64,000 nucleotides of DNA from JACMNW01 sp963708425 (GTDB lineage Bacteria > Pseudomonadota > Alphaproteobacteria > Rhodobacterales > Rhodobacteraceae), in assembly GCA_963708425.1 (NCBI GenBank), contig OY970206.1, positions 744,001 to 808,000 on the forward strand. Direction: 5' to 3'. Both the position numbers and the translations under genes were made by a program. The first letter of the stretch is position 1, and each line of letters opens with the position of its first letter. The notes beneath the pieces were generated by a model. It made no database searches. It had not been told where the DNA came from and was given only the letters and a program-made list of their open reading frames with translations. Shown here piece after piece: positions 8,801 to 16,997 of the stretch.

Positions 8801-9994
8801 ATGACCGAAACGATCCGCACTCAGGCCGCCACCGAATTGGCCGAAATTGAAAAAGTAACCGCCGTCATCCTGCCCGAACCCGGCACCGCCATTGTCCCGC
8901 TAGAGGCTGCGCCAGCCCCGCAGGCCGAAGCGATCCGCAAGCGCATGGGCGAACTTGATATGGCCAATACGCAGTCGATCATCTCGTTTGGCTCATCCGC
9001 ACAGGCAGAACTGCAAGTCATCAGCCAGGAAATGCTGGCCGACGTGAAAAACAAGGACGTCGGCCCTGCTGGCGACAGCCTGCGCGATATCGTCTCCACC
9101 ATCCGCGGGTTTTCGGTATCCGAACTCGACGTGCGCCGCAAAGCCAGCTGGTGGGAACGCCTGCTGGGCCGCGCCGCGCCCTTTGCCAAATTCGTAGCCC
9201 GTTTTGAAACCGTTCAGGGCCAGATTGACAAGATCACCGGCAGCCTGCTGGTGCATGAACACACGCTTCTGAAAGATATCAAATCGCTCGATGTGCTGTA
9301 TTCCAAGACCTTGAATTTCTACGATGAGCTGGCACTTTACATCTCCGCCGGCGAGGCCAAGATCAAAGATCTTGATGCCAAGGATATCCCGGCAAAAGAA
9401 GCGGCAGTTGCCAAAGCTGCCGAAAATGAGCAGGTCAAAGTGGCGCAAGAGCTGCGCGATCTGCGCTCTGCCCGCGATGATCTCGATCGTCGCGTGCATG
9501 ATCTGAAGCTGACACGGCAAGTTACCATGCAATCGCTGCCCTCGATCCGTCTGGTGCAGGAAAATGATAAAAGCCTCGTCACCAAGATCAACTCCACCCT
9601 CGTCAACACCGTGCCGCTGTGGGAAACCCAGTTGGCGCAAGCGGTCACCATTCAACGCTCGCGCGAAGCGGCGGAATCAATTCGGTCTGCCAATGATCTG
9701 ACCAACGAACTGCTCACCTCGAACGCCGAAAACCTGCAAATTGCCAACAAAGTGGTGCGCACCGAAATGGAACGCGGCGTGTTTGATATCGAAGCAGTAA
9801 AAAAGGCCAACGCCACACTGATCGCGACCATCAACGAAAGCCTGTCCATTGCCGAAGAAGGTCGCAACAAACGCGCTGCCGCCGAAGCAGACTTGAAAAA
9901 GATGGAGGCCGACCTTCGCGATACTCTCGCCTCGGCCCGCGCCCGCAGCACCGGCTTGGGTGATGCAACCGGCACGGCGATGGGTCGCGGCTAA
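8801..9994 (+). CDS. TelA-like toxic anion resistance protein
   Basis: TelA family, linked in other bacteria to resistance to tellurite and to some cell-wall-active agents. The 397-residue protein is nearly all alpha-helical: MANTQSIISFGS and IRGFSVSELDVRRKASWWERLLG near residues 45-130 are the family core, followed by long coiled-coil stretches (VHEHTLLKDIKSLD, LRDLRSARDDLDRRVHDL) and the C-terminal TNELLTSNAENLQIANKVV block. It has no membrane segment or signal peptide, so it is a soluble, probably oligomeric partner of the XpaC-like membrane protein. Central member of the co-directional set that ends with the zinc-ribbon gene. Confidence 0.92.
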   Translation: MTETIRTQAATELAEIEKVTAVILPEPGTAIVPLEAAPAPQAEAIRKRMGELDMANTQSIISFGSSAQAELQVISQEMLADVKNKDVGPAGDSLRDIVSTIRGFSVSELDVRRKASWWERLLGRAAPFAKFVARFETVQGQIDKITGSLLVHEHTLLKDIKSLDVLYSKTLNFYDELALYISAGEAKIKDLDAKDIPAKEAAVAKAAENEQVKVAQELRDLRSARDDLDRRVHDLKLTRQVTMQSLPSIRLVQENDKSLVTKINSTLVNTVPLWETQLAQAVTIQRSREAAESIRSANDLTNELLTSNAENLQIANKVVRTEMERGVFDIEAVKKANATLIATINESLSIAEEGRNKRAAAEADLKKMEADLRDTLASARARSTGLGDATGTAMGRG

Positions 9995-10006
9995 GGTTAT
10001 TCGCAG

Positions 10007-10963
10007 ATGCAAATCCCGCAATTCCAACAGTCGTTCCGCGCAGGTGTCGTCGCACTGGCGCTGCTTGGTCTTGCGGGCTGTGATCTGCTGAATTCCCCCG
10101 CAACACAGGTGTCCACTACCCCGCCAGACTTGGCCGATACTACACCGATGCCCCCATCGGCGGCCAGCCAGGAACTCAGCCGTTACTACGCCCGCGTGCA
10201 AACCGAACTGGTGGCCCAGGGCCTGCTGCGCACCGACGGCGGCAGGCGAGACGCCCCCTTTACCGACCGGATATTGGCGCAAAACTTCATCCGCATTGCC
10301 GCGTTTGATGAATACGTCTCGGGGGCGAAAGGCCCGATCCAATCCGAAACCCCAAGCACCATTCGCCGCTGGCAGGCCCCGGTGCGCATCGGCCTGCGCT
10401 TTGGTGCCTCGGTGCCACCCGGTGTGCAAACCGCCGACACCGCCCGCGTTGCGGCTTATGTCGCGCAACTGGCCCGCGCCACCCGCCATCCCATTCGCAT
10501 TGATAACGCCAACCCGAACTTCATCGTCCACATCGTCAACGAAGACGAACGCTTGGCCCTCGGGCCCGTTGCCGCCGCCGCACTTGACGGCGCAACCGCG
10601 ACTGATATCGCCGGTATCACCAACATGCCCCGCTCCACCTATTGCCTCGTCTACGCCCAGTCCGACGCTGGCAAAAGCAGCTACACCCGCGCCTTTGCCG
10701 TCATCCGCGCCGAACACCCCGACCTGCTGCGCCTGTCTTGCCTGCAAGAAGAAATCGCCCAGGGCCTCGGCCTCGCCAACGACAGCCCGCAAGCCCGCCC
10801 CTCGATCTTCAATGACAACGAAGAATTTGCTCTGCTCACCCCGCAGGACGAACTGATGTTGCGCATTCTTTACCATCCCAGCCTAACCCCCGGCATGACC
10901 GCCGACCAAGCCCGCCCCATCGCCAAGGCCCTTGCCACACAATTTCTGGGCGGCGAAAGCTGA
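10007..10963 (+). CDS. DUF2927 lipoprotein
   Basis: Predicted lipoprotein of 318 residues; signal peptide with lipobox LAGC (Cys at about 25), linker rich in Pro/Thr, then a globular domain. FTDRILAQNFIRIAAFDEY and RRWQAPVRIGLRFG are DUF2927-type segments, and SCLQEEIAQGLGLANDSP resembles a zincin helix (ExxxQGLG), a feature that has prompted suggestions of a degenerate metallopeptidase. Only 12 bp separate it from the TelA gene, so it should be co-expressed. The surface-anchored partner in an otherwise cytosolic/inner-membrane set suggests the operon spans the envelope; that is inference. Confidence 0.8.
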   Translation: MQIPQFQQSFRAGVVALALLGLAGCDLLNSPATQVSTTPPDLADTTPMPPSAASQELSRYYARVQTELVAQGLLRTDGGRRDAPFTDRILAQNFIRIAAFDEYVSGAKGPIQSETPSTIRRWQAPVRIGLRFGASVPPGVQTADTARVAAYVAQLARATRHPIRIDNANPNFIVHIVNEDERLALGPVAAAALDGATATDIAGITNMPRSTYCLVYAQSDAGKSSYTRAFAVIRAEHPDLLRLSCLQEEIAQGLGLANDSPQARPSIFNDNEEFALLTPQDELMLRILYHPSLTPGMTADQARPIAKALATQFLGGES

Positions 10964-10993
10964 CCCCATGTTTCCCAGTAACAGGAGCACCCC

Positions 10994-12073
10994 ATGTCGA
11001 TCTTCGATTTCCTCACCGGTGAATTCATCGACGTCATCCACTGGGTCGATGACACCCGCGACACCATGGTCTGGCGTTTTGAACGCCAAGGCCACGCCAT
11101 CAAATACGGCGCGAAACTGACCGTCCGCGAAGGCCAATCCGCCGTCTTCATCCACGAAGGCCAGTTGGCCGATGTCTTCGGCCCCGGCCTTTACGAGCTT
11201 GAAACCAACAACATGCCGATCCTGACCACCCTGCAGCATTGGGATCACGGCTTCCAATCGCCGTTCAAATCCGAGATTTACTTCGTCAACACCACCCGCT
11301 TCAACGATCAGAAATGGGGCACCAAAAACCCCATCATGTGCCGCGACCCAGAATTCGGCCCCGTCCGCCTGCGCACCTACGGCACCTATTCGATGCGCGT
11401 CTCCGACCCAGCCAAATTCATGGCCGAAATCGTCGGCACCGACGGCGAGTTCACCTCGGATGAAATCAGCTTCCAGATCCGCAACATCATCGTGCAGGAA
11501 TTCTCCCGCATGATCGCCAGCTCCGGCATCCCAGTCCTCGACATGGCCGCCAACACCGATGATCTGGCCAAACTGGTCGCCACCGCCATTGCCCCCAAAA
11601 TCGCCGAATACGGCCTGACCCTGCCGGAATTCTACATCGAAAACATCAGCCTGCCCGAAGAGGTCGAAAAAGCCCTCGATAAACGCACCTCCATCGGCAT
11701 CGTCGGCGATCTCAACAAATACATGCAGTTCAACGCCGCCGAAGGCATGTCCGCCCCCGGAGGTGCCGCCGCAGGTGGCATGGCCGCAGGCATGGGTGCC
11801 GCCATCGGCCTTGGCATGGCGCAACAAGTCGGCCCATGGGGCGCACCCCCAGCCCCACCTGCACCCCCCGCCACTCCAGTCTGGCACATCGCGGCAAACG
11901 GCTCCACCACCGGCCCGTTCGACACCGCAACCCTTACGCAAATGGCCGCCAAAGGTGCCTTGACTGCTGCAACCCTCGTCTGGACCGCTGGCCAGGACGG
12001 CTGGCAAGCCGCTGGCACAACGGCGCTGGCGTCACTACTCAACCAAACGCCGCCACCCCCACCCGCAGGCTAA
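10994..12073 (+). CDS. SPFH-domain protein with C-terminal GYF_2 domain (YdjI-like)
   Basis: Stomatin/prohibitin/flotillin-type scaffold of the 'virion core' YdjI class, expected to assemble on the membrane. Product 359 residues: N-terminal MSIFDFLTGEFIDVIHW and VDDTRDTMVWRFER, SPFH core to about 230 (IKYGAKLTVREGQSAVFI, FYIENISLPEEVEKALD), Gly/Ala/Met-rich linker (about 255-290), then a GYF_2 domain (WHIAANGSTTGPFD, TLVWTAGQDGWQAAG) that binds proline-rich peptides. ACAGGAGCACCCC precedes the ATG. In Bacillus the homologue belongs to a PspA-linked stress operon (family knowledge). Partner of the next zinc-ribbon gene, four bases downstream. Confidence 0.88.
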   Translation: MSIFDFLTGEFIDVIHWVDDTRDTMVWRFERQGHAIKYGAKLTVREGQSAVFIHEGQLADVFGPGLYELETNNMPILTTLQHWDHGFQSPFKSEIYFVNTTRFNDQKWGTKNPIMCRDPEFGPVRLRTYGTYSMRVSDPAKFMAEIVGTDGEFTSDEISFQIRNIIVQEFSRMIASSGIPVLDMAANTDDLAKLVATAIAPKIAEYGLTLPEFYIENISLPEEVEKALDKRTSIGIVGDLNKYMQFNAAEGMSAPGGAAAGGMAAGMGAAIGLGMAQQVGPWGAPPAPPAPPATPVWHIAANGSTTGPFDTATLTQMAAKGALTAATLVWTAGQDGWQAAGTTALASLLNQTPPPPPAG

Positions 12074-12076
12074 GAC

Positions 12077-13219
12077 ATGCCCGCGGCAACGCAAGAATTC
12101 CGCTGGCCCTGCGATCAATGCGGGTCCGACCTGCGCTTTGCGCCGGGCCAGACAGACTTGATCTGCCCCCATTGCGGCCATGCCCAGCACATCGAACCCG
12201 CCACCCCCCGCGCCCGAAGCCGCGCGCTTGGCGAAATAGACCTCGCCCGCGGTCTGCAAGACGACCTGCCGCAATCAAACATGGAGGAAATCCGCACCGC
12301 CACCTGCCCCAACTGCGGTGCGCTGATCGAATTTGACGGCGCCGTTCACGCCATGGATTGCCCGTTCTGCGCCTCGCCCGTGGTTGCCGACACTGGCACC
12401 CACCGCCAGATCAAACCACAAGCCGTCGTCCCTTTCGTTCTTACCCACGATCAGGCGCGCGACGCGCTGACAAAATGGCTCGGCTCACTCTGGTTCGCCC
12501 CCTCCAGCCTGCTTGAATACACCCGCAAGGGCCGCGCGATGACCGGCATCTATGTCCCGTTCTGGACGTTCGACGCCGACACGCAAAGCCGATATCGCGG
12601 CCAACGCGGCGATTACTACTACGAAACCCGCACAGTCACCGTCCGCGTCAACGGCAAATCCGAACAGCGCCAACAACAGGTGCGCCACACACGGTGGAGC
12701 CCCGCATCCGGCACTGTCGCACGCCCTTTCAACGACGTCATCATCATGGCTTCGAAAAGCCTGCCGCAAAGACTGGGCGACGAGCTTACCCCGTGGGATC
12801 TGGGCGCGCTGCATCCCTACAGTCCCGACTACCTCGCCGGTTTCCGCGCCGAAGGCTACACCATCCCGCTTGCCGACGGTCACCAGATGGGCCGCGCCAA
12901 AATCGACGCCGTCATCCGGTCCGACGTCGCCCGCGACATCGGCGGTGACGAACAACGCATCTCATCCGTCGACACGGATTACGGGGCAGAGACGTTCAAA
13001 CACATCATGCTGCCCATCTGGATGGCCGCCTACAAATACAACGCCAAAAGCTACCGCTTCCTGATCAACGGCCAAACCGGCGAAGTCCAGGGCGAACGCC
13101 CCTATTCCATCTGGAAGATCGCGTTTGCGGTATTGGCCGTGGCAATTGTGGTGGGGGCGGCGGTGTACCTAAACGACCCCGAGGCTTTGGGGTTACCAAG
13201 GCCGGAGTGGATGAGGTGA
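12077..13219 (+). CDS. Zinc-ribbon membrane protein, TFIIB-type (YdjG-like)
   Basis: Membrane-anchored zinc-ribbon protein of 380 residues, often annotated as 'primosomal protein N'-like' by default. Two CxxC...CxxC ribbons: CDQCG/CPHCGH (about 14-36) and CPNCG/CPFCAS (about 76-100). The centre (GIYVPFWTFDADTQSRYRGQRGDYY) matches the family core; a single transmembrane helix (IAFAVLAVAIVVGAAVYL) sits near the C-terminus. It lies four bases after the SPFH gene, and the SPFH/zinc-ribbon pair recurs in other genomes. It ends three bases before the convergent ATPase gene, marking the end of the operon. Confidence 0.85.
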   Translation: MPAATQEFRWPCDQCGSDLRFAPGQTDLICPHCGHAQHIEPATPRARSRALGEIDLARGLQDDLPQSNMEEIRTATCPNCGALIEFDGAVHAMDCPFCASPVVADTGTHRQIKPQAVVPFVLTHDQARDALTKWLGSLWFAPSSLLEYTRKGRAMTGIYVPFWTFDADTQSRYRGQRGDYYYETRTVTVRVNGKSEQRQQQVRHTRWSPASGTVARPFNDVIIMASKSLPQRLGDELTPWDLGALHPYSPDYLAGFRAEGYTIPLADGHQMGRAKIDAVIRSDVARDIGGDEQRISSVDTDYGAETFKHIMLPIWMAAYKYNAKSYRFLINGQTGEVQGERPYSIWKIAFAVLAVAIVVGAAVYLNDPEALGLPRPEWMR

Positions 13220-13222
13220 GAA

Positions 13223-14491
13223 TTAACGGGTAGGGTCCGGAACTAGCTCCATTCCTTCGCTTTCGGCCTTTAGTCTAACGTATCCACGAACCACATTCTC
13301 TCTAAACGAAAACCACCCTGAGCCATGGCCGACCAGTACGTTTGCATGACTGTCAGTTCGGAGCGTCAGTAGTCTTGAGTTCAGCTTTTCGCGGCTAAGC
13401 GGCTTCGCATTTTTTCGTTCGTCTGAAATTCGAAGGTAAGAGCTTTCGTATATTTCCTTGATTTGCCGCCGCGTAGCTGTTCTATCTGCAAGTGCCCAAA
13501 GCGCTTCTTCATAGTCTGTTTTGTTCTTACTCTTCTCAGTAGCCATCTGGTAGATGCGTCTCAATGATGGCTCTGCCTTTTGTAAAGCCTCAGTAAGTGC
13601 AACATCAAAATGGTGGCGCTCGCACTTCGAAACATCAATTTCATCATCAAACATCGCGTAAAAAAGGCATTCTCCTATTAAATGTACAAAATGCGGGAAA
13701 CCATCGCTGATGAGGCCTATTCTTATTTTGTACCCGATATCGATGCTTACCTTTAACTCACCAGCTACATCTTCCACAATCTTCCACAGTGAGTCATGAC
13801 TGAGTTTTTCGACCTCAATCGGATCAAACATTCGCCCTGTTGATAGGTGCTCGCCTAGTACTTCGTCTACGTTAGCGCCAATACCGCAAAGTATGAACCG
13901 CATATCATCAACTTGAGTTCCAATATTTTTCAAAAGCTCCGCAAAAAGGGTTTTTTCACCCTTGCTTGCAACTCGATCGAGTTCATCCACAGCAACAATA
14001 ATCTGACCTGTCAATTTTGACCTAACGAACCGCAAAATATCAACTGCCTCGGAATATGAGTTGGGCAATGAAATTGAAGTCGCTCCTTTAGCAGTGGAAC
14101 CCGCACTGAACCCACCGATCAAAGGGGCGCTCACACTGAATGTTAACCCACGACCATTCACACCAATACGCTTATCCACGTCAATAATGCTATTGCCTAT
14201 CGCTGCAACTACCTCAAAGAACGTTGACTTCTCACCACACGGAATATAAATAAAGTTCTTCTTTTCATGGGTTGCCAAAAGTCCGGCAGTGTAAGCAAGC
14301 GATGTCTTACCGACACCTCTTTCGCCGAAAATGAATATGTGCCGCCCCGGCGACTGAAGAGAGCGTCTAATACGAGTTAGGTACTTATCGCGCCCAATAA
14401 GTCTATCTGGATCGTTAATTTCTTTGGAAGGAGAAAGATGCGCAGCAAGAATTTCGGTGAGTTGTACTTCATTAATACCTTTGATCGACAT
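13223..14491 (-). CDS. ORC/STAND-like AAA ATPase, probably acquired
   Basis: 422-residue P-loop ATPase. Walker A is GERGVGKTS (about 56-64), Walker B VAVDELDR (about 165-172), followed by a sensor-like FILCGIG and a helical domain with GFPHFVHLIGE, the usual lid sequence of ORC/Cdc6-type and STAND ATPases. The C-terminal 100 residues (TATRRQIKEIYE, LNSRLLTLRTDSHANVL) look like a winged helix. Codon use is visibly AT-richer than all neighbours, as is the upstream spacer, which indicates horizontal transfer. It stands alone, with no partner gene on its strand. Function is unknown; such orphan ATPases occur in defence islands, but nothing here proves that. Confidence 0.75.
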   Translation of the reverse strand: MSIKGINEVQLTEILAAHLSPSKEINDPDRLIGRDKYLTRIRRSLQSPGRHIFIFGERGVGKTSLAYTAGLLATHEKKNFIYIPCGEKSTFFEVVAAIGNSIIDVDKRIGVNGRGLTFSVSAPLIGGFSAGSTAKGATSISLPNSYSEAVDILRFVRSKLTGQIIVAVDELDRVASKGEKTLFAELLKNIGTQVDDMRFILCGIGANVDEVLGEHLSTGRMFDPIEVEKLSHDSLWKIVEDVAGELKVSIDIGYKIRIGLISDGFPHFVHLIGECLFYAMFDDEIDVSKCERHHFDVALTEALQKAEPSLRRIYQMATEKSKNKTDYEEALWALADRTATRRQIKEIYESSYLRISDERKNAKPLSREKLNSRLLTLRTDSHANVLVGHGSGWFSFRENVVRGYVRLKAESEGMELVPDPTR

Positions 14492-14645
14492 GCATCACAC
14501 TCCTACTCTAATTCCTAGAATGTGGTTCGTGTGACGAAGTGTCAACCACTCATAATGTCATCTGCGCTAACAAGAACGTCATTCTAAATCTTCGAAAACT
14601 GCTAAGTGTTATTCTGTTCTCGATAGCCCCCAGCTCATGCCCCCC

Positions 14646-15086
14646 TCACACAAACTCCACCCGCAACGTCTTGCCCACCGCCACCGCGTAGCGGCGCAGC
14701 GTCTCGACGGAGGGCGACACCCGCCCGCCTTCCAGCCGGGCGATCGCCGATTGCGTCGTGCCCATCCGTTCCGCCAGCGCCTCTTGCGTCAGCCCGGCCT
14801 CGCTGCGGGTCCGGATCATTTCCTCGATCACACGGTATTCCACATCCGCCACCGCGTAGCGGCGCAGCGTCTCGACGGAGGGCGACACCCGCCCGCCTTC
14901 CAGCCGGGCGATCGCCGATTGCGTCGTGCCCATCCGTTCCGCCAGCGCCTCTTGCGTCAGCCCGGCCTCGCTGCGGGTCCGGATCATTTCCTCGATCACC
15001 CGGTATTCCACATCCGCCACCGCATAGGCAGCCGCAAATTCCGGGTCTTTCATCAGGCGTGCGTTCAGGTCTGCCAGCTTTGCCAT
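14646..15086 (-). CDS. Helix-turn-helix protein with internal 56-residue duplication
   Basis: DNA-binding protein of the XRE/HigA type. A normal member has about 90 residues; this one has 146 because the segment AVADVEYRVIEEM... ETLRRY occurs twice, so it carries two complete HTH domains (LTQEALAERMGTTQSAIARL twice). The two copies encode identical residues. The N-terminus MAKLADLNARLMKDPEFAAAYA and C-terminus GKTLRVEFV are those of the single-domain family. AGGAG lies eight bases before the ATG. In related loci a RelE/ParE-type toxin precedes such a gene; none is recognisable in the 150 bp upstream. Whether the tandem form still folds and binds DNA is unknown. Confidence 0.8.
   Translation of the reverse strand: MAKLADLNARLMKDPEFAAAYAVADVEYRVIEEMIRTRSEAGLTQEALAERMGTTQSAIARLEGGRVSPSVETLRRYAVADVEYRVIEEMIRTRSEAGLTQEALAERMGTTQSAIARLEGGRVSPSVETLRRYAVAVGKTLRVEFV
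14681..15016. repeat. 168-bp direct tandem repeat, two copies
   Basis: Copy 1 is 14681-14848 and copy 2 is 14849-15016. I saw only one mismatch (A at 14832 against C at 15000), which is silent (CGT/CGG arginine). The near identity means the duplication is recent or kept homogeneous by gene conversion. Exactly 56 codons, so the frame is kept. Confidence 0.92.
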
Positions 15087-15375
15087 CTCTCAATCTCCTG
15101 ACTCCGCGCTCAGAATTCATCCCGTGCGGTGAGCAGTGCTGCAACCGTCCATTCTATATACGCTCTACACCCTATCCGCTGCTGCCGCAGCCCGATGCCC
15201 CCGATACTGTCAAACCTAAACGCACTATGCGAACGAATTGCTAAGGCCGCCGCATGACTGCAGGCCGAACGACCCCACGTCACGCGGAACCATCCTCTCT
15301 CTGCCGCGTAGTATCCCCATATACAACGCGCGGATGTTTCGGCGTGCTGTCATCACAATCCAAGGGCTCAGGAAC

Positions 15376-15747
15376 ATGGACACCGAAAATCAGTTCCCAA
15401 CCCGCCCGGAAATGGCGGCAGGTCGTAAGACGACAAATCTCTCTGACGCCCCACAGAAGGGCTATCTGATCGCCCATATTGATGTGTCGGATCTGAGGCG
15501 CTACGCGCTTTATGCCGACGTCGACGAAGACGCGTTCACGCGCTACGGCGGGCGGTTTATCGTGCGTGGTGGCGAGCAGCATTCGCTTGTCGGCAAGCTG
15601 AAAACCCGGACAATCGTGGTCGAATTCGAAAGCCTGCAAGTGGCGATGGATTGCTATAACAGCCTAGAAAATCAGTCGGCAAAGTCCATTCGGCTGGCCT
15701 TCGCCACCGCCGACGCCGTCATCGTCGAAGGCCACACCGACCCGTAG
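15376..15747 (+). CDS. DUF1330 family protein
   Basis: Small ferredoxin-like alpha/beta protein of 123 residues; DUF1330 belongs to the dimeric alpha-beta barrel group and its substrate is not known. Recognisable features are GYLIAHIDVSDLRRYALYAD, then YGGRFIVRGGE and VVEFESLQVAMDCYNS, in the usual order. The chosen ATG follows CTCAGGA; longer frames upstream have no ribosome binding site and unlikely sequence. The first 35 residues are a polar extension not usual in the family. A GC-rich hairpin follows the stop codon. Confidence 0.85.
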   Translation: MDTENQFPTRPEMAAGRKTTNLSDAPQKGYLIAHIDVSDLRRYALYADVDEDAFTRYGGRFIVRGGEQHSLVGKLKTRTIVVEFESLQVAMDCYNSLENQSAKSIRLAFATADAVIVEGHTDP

Positions 15748-15765
15748 GGCGGGGTTCACCCCGCC
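15748..15765. repeat. Intergenic palindrome, GTAGGGCGGGG type
   Basis: GGCGGGG-TTCA-CCCCGCC directly after the DUF1330 stop: seven-base-pair stem, four-base loop, no T-run. It may act as an mRNA 3' end structure. The same sequence style recurs elsewhere in the window (59757-59774 and 62450-62467), pointing to a dispersed palindromic repeat family. Confidence 0.65.
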
Positions 15766-15864
15766 ATCCAACTGCCATTCCAATGGTCCGCCCCCTCTGT
15801 CCAGACCCCTAACAACCCCTTAACAAAACTCATATATATATTATATTTCAAAGACTTAAAAACC

Positions 15865-15880
15865 GTAACACGCGTGTTAC
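15865..15880. promoter_or_regulatory. Perfect 16-bp palindrome upstream of the SAICAR synthase gene
   Basis: GTAACACGCGTGTTAC is perfectly self-complementary and is followed eight bases later by a further half-site, CGTAACAC (15888-15895). It lies 74 bp before the synthase ATG, just after an AT-rich stretch (CATATATATATTATATTTC) that could hold a -10 region. This is the arrangement of a repressor operator; the binding protein is not identified. Confidence 0.55.
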
Positions 15881-15953
15881 CTCGCCTCGTAACACACCCC
15901 GTTGACTCCTCCCCCCCCACATCCGATTAAGGCCCGTCCCTTCGGAGGCCAAA

Positions 15954-16928
15954 ATGCCCGACCTGACCCGCATCCTCGATCACGCCCATATTCCCGAACT
16001 TCCGAACCCCTATTTCGGAAAAGTCCGAGATTGCTATGATTTGCCCGCCTCCGAAAATCACGGGCCCCGCCGAATTCTGATCTCCTCCGACCGCATATCA
16101 GCCTTCGACCGCATCCTCGCCGCGATCCCTTTCAAAGGTCAGGTTCTGACTCAGGTGGCCCGTTTCTGGTTCGATCATACCGCCGACATCTGCCCCAATC
16201 ACGTGATCACTTACCCCGACCCGAACGTCGTGATCGGCCAGCATCTGACGATCCTTCCCGTAGAAATCGTCGTGCGCGGCTATCTTGCCGGCACCACCGG
16301 AACCTCGATCCTGACCCAGTATAAGGCTGGTCACCGATCCATGTATGGCCACGTTTTCCCCGACAACCTCCGCGACAATCAAGTCCTGCCCGCCCCGATC
16401 ATCACCCCCACATCGAAAGCCTTCGATGGCGGCCACGATGAACCCCTGACGGTGGCCGAGATCATCGAAACCGGCCTGCTATCCGCCGCCCAATGGGACG
16501 AAGTCGCCGCCATATCCCTCGCCCTGTTCGCGCGGGGCCAAACGATGGCGGCTGAAAGGGGCCTGATTTTGTGTGACACGAAGTACGAGTTCGGAACCGA
16601 TGCCGCGGGCCGGATCCTGATCGCCGATGAAATCCATACCCCCGACAGTTCTCGTTATTGGATCGCGTCTGGCTATGAGACGGCTTTCGAAGCGGGCACC
16701 AGACCACCATCGTTCGACAAGGACGTGATCCGAGCCTGGGTGGCCGCAAGGTGTGATCCCTACAAAGACCCGATCCCCGAAATCCCGCCCGAAATGATCG
16801 AGGCCACCAGCCGTACCTATATCGCGGCGTTCGAGGCGATCACCGGGCAGACTTTCGTGCCCGATATGACGGGCGACACACCGTTAGCCCGCGTCCGCGC
16901 CAATTTGGCACCGTATTTCACCTGCTGA
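15954..16928 (+). CDS. purC: Phosphoribosylaminoimidazole-succinocarboxamide synthase, long form
   Basis: Ligates aspartate to CAIR in purine synthesis (SAICAR synthase). Product 324 residues, longer than the common bacterial PurC (about 240) and resembling the yeast Ade1 type. Motifs seen: GKVRDCYDLP (ATP site), SSDRISAFD, LPVEIVVRGYLAGT, and DTKYEFG with ILIADEIHTPDSSRYW. GGAGG sits seven bases before the ATG. In Rhodobacterales a short-form PurC usually lies with purSQL, so this may be a second copy; the palindrome upstream suggests its own control. Confidence 0.93.
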   Translation: MPDLTRILDHAHIPELPNPYFGKVRDCYDLPASENHGPRRILISSDRISAFDRILAAIPFKGQVLTQVARFWFDHTADICPNHVITYPDPNVVIGQHLTILPVEIVVRGYLAGTTGTSILTQYKAGHRSMYGHVFPDNLRDNQVLPAPIITPTSKAFDGGHDEPLTVAEIIETGLLSAAQWDEVAAISLALFARGQTMAAERGLILCDTKYEFGTDAAGRILIADEIHTPDSSRYWIASGYETAFEAGTRPPSFDKDVIRAWVAARCDPYKDPIPEIPPEMIEATSRTYIAAFEAITGQTFVPDMTGDTPLARVRANLAPYFTC

Positions 16929-16997
16929 ACGACGAGCATTTGCGCCACCAACGCGACCTCCGCTATGCTGCGGAAAATTCTGTTGAAGGACAAACCC

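Noticed and set aside
14681..15016. CRISPR-like repeat
   Set aside because: Only two adjacent 168-bp copies without spacers; it is a coding duplication.
14635..15144. Alternative minus-strand frame of 169 residues over the HTH gene
   Set aside because: It is Gly/Arg/Asp-rich low complexity produced by the 168-bp repeat in another frame; the 146-residue frame carries real HTH domains.
15865..15880. parS centromere-like site
   Set aside because: The palindrome is GTAACACGCGTGTTAC, not the TGTTTCACGTGAAACA-type ParB site.
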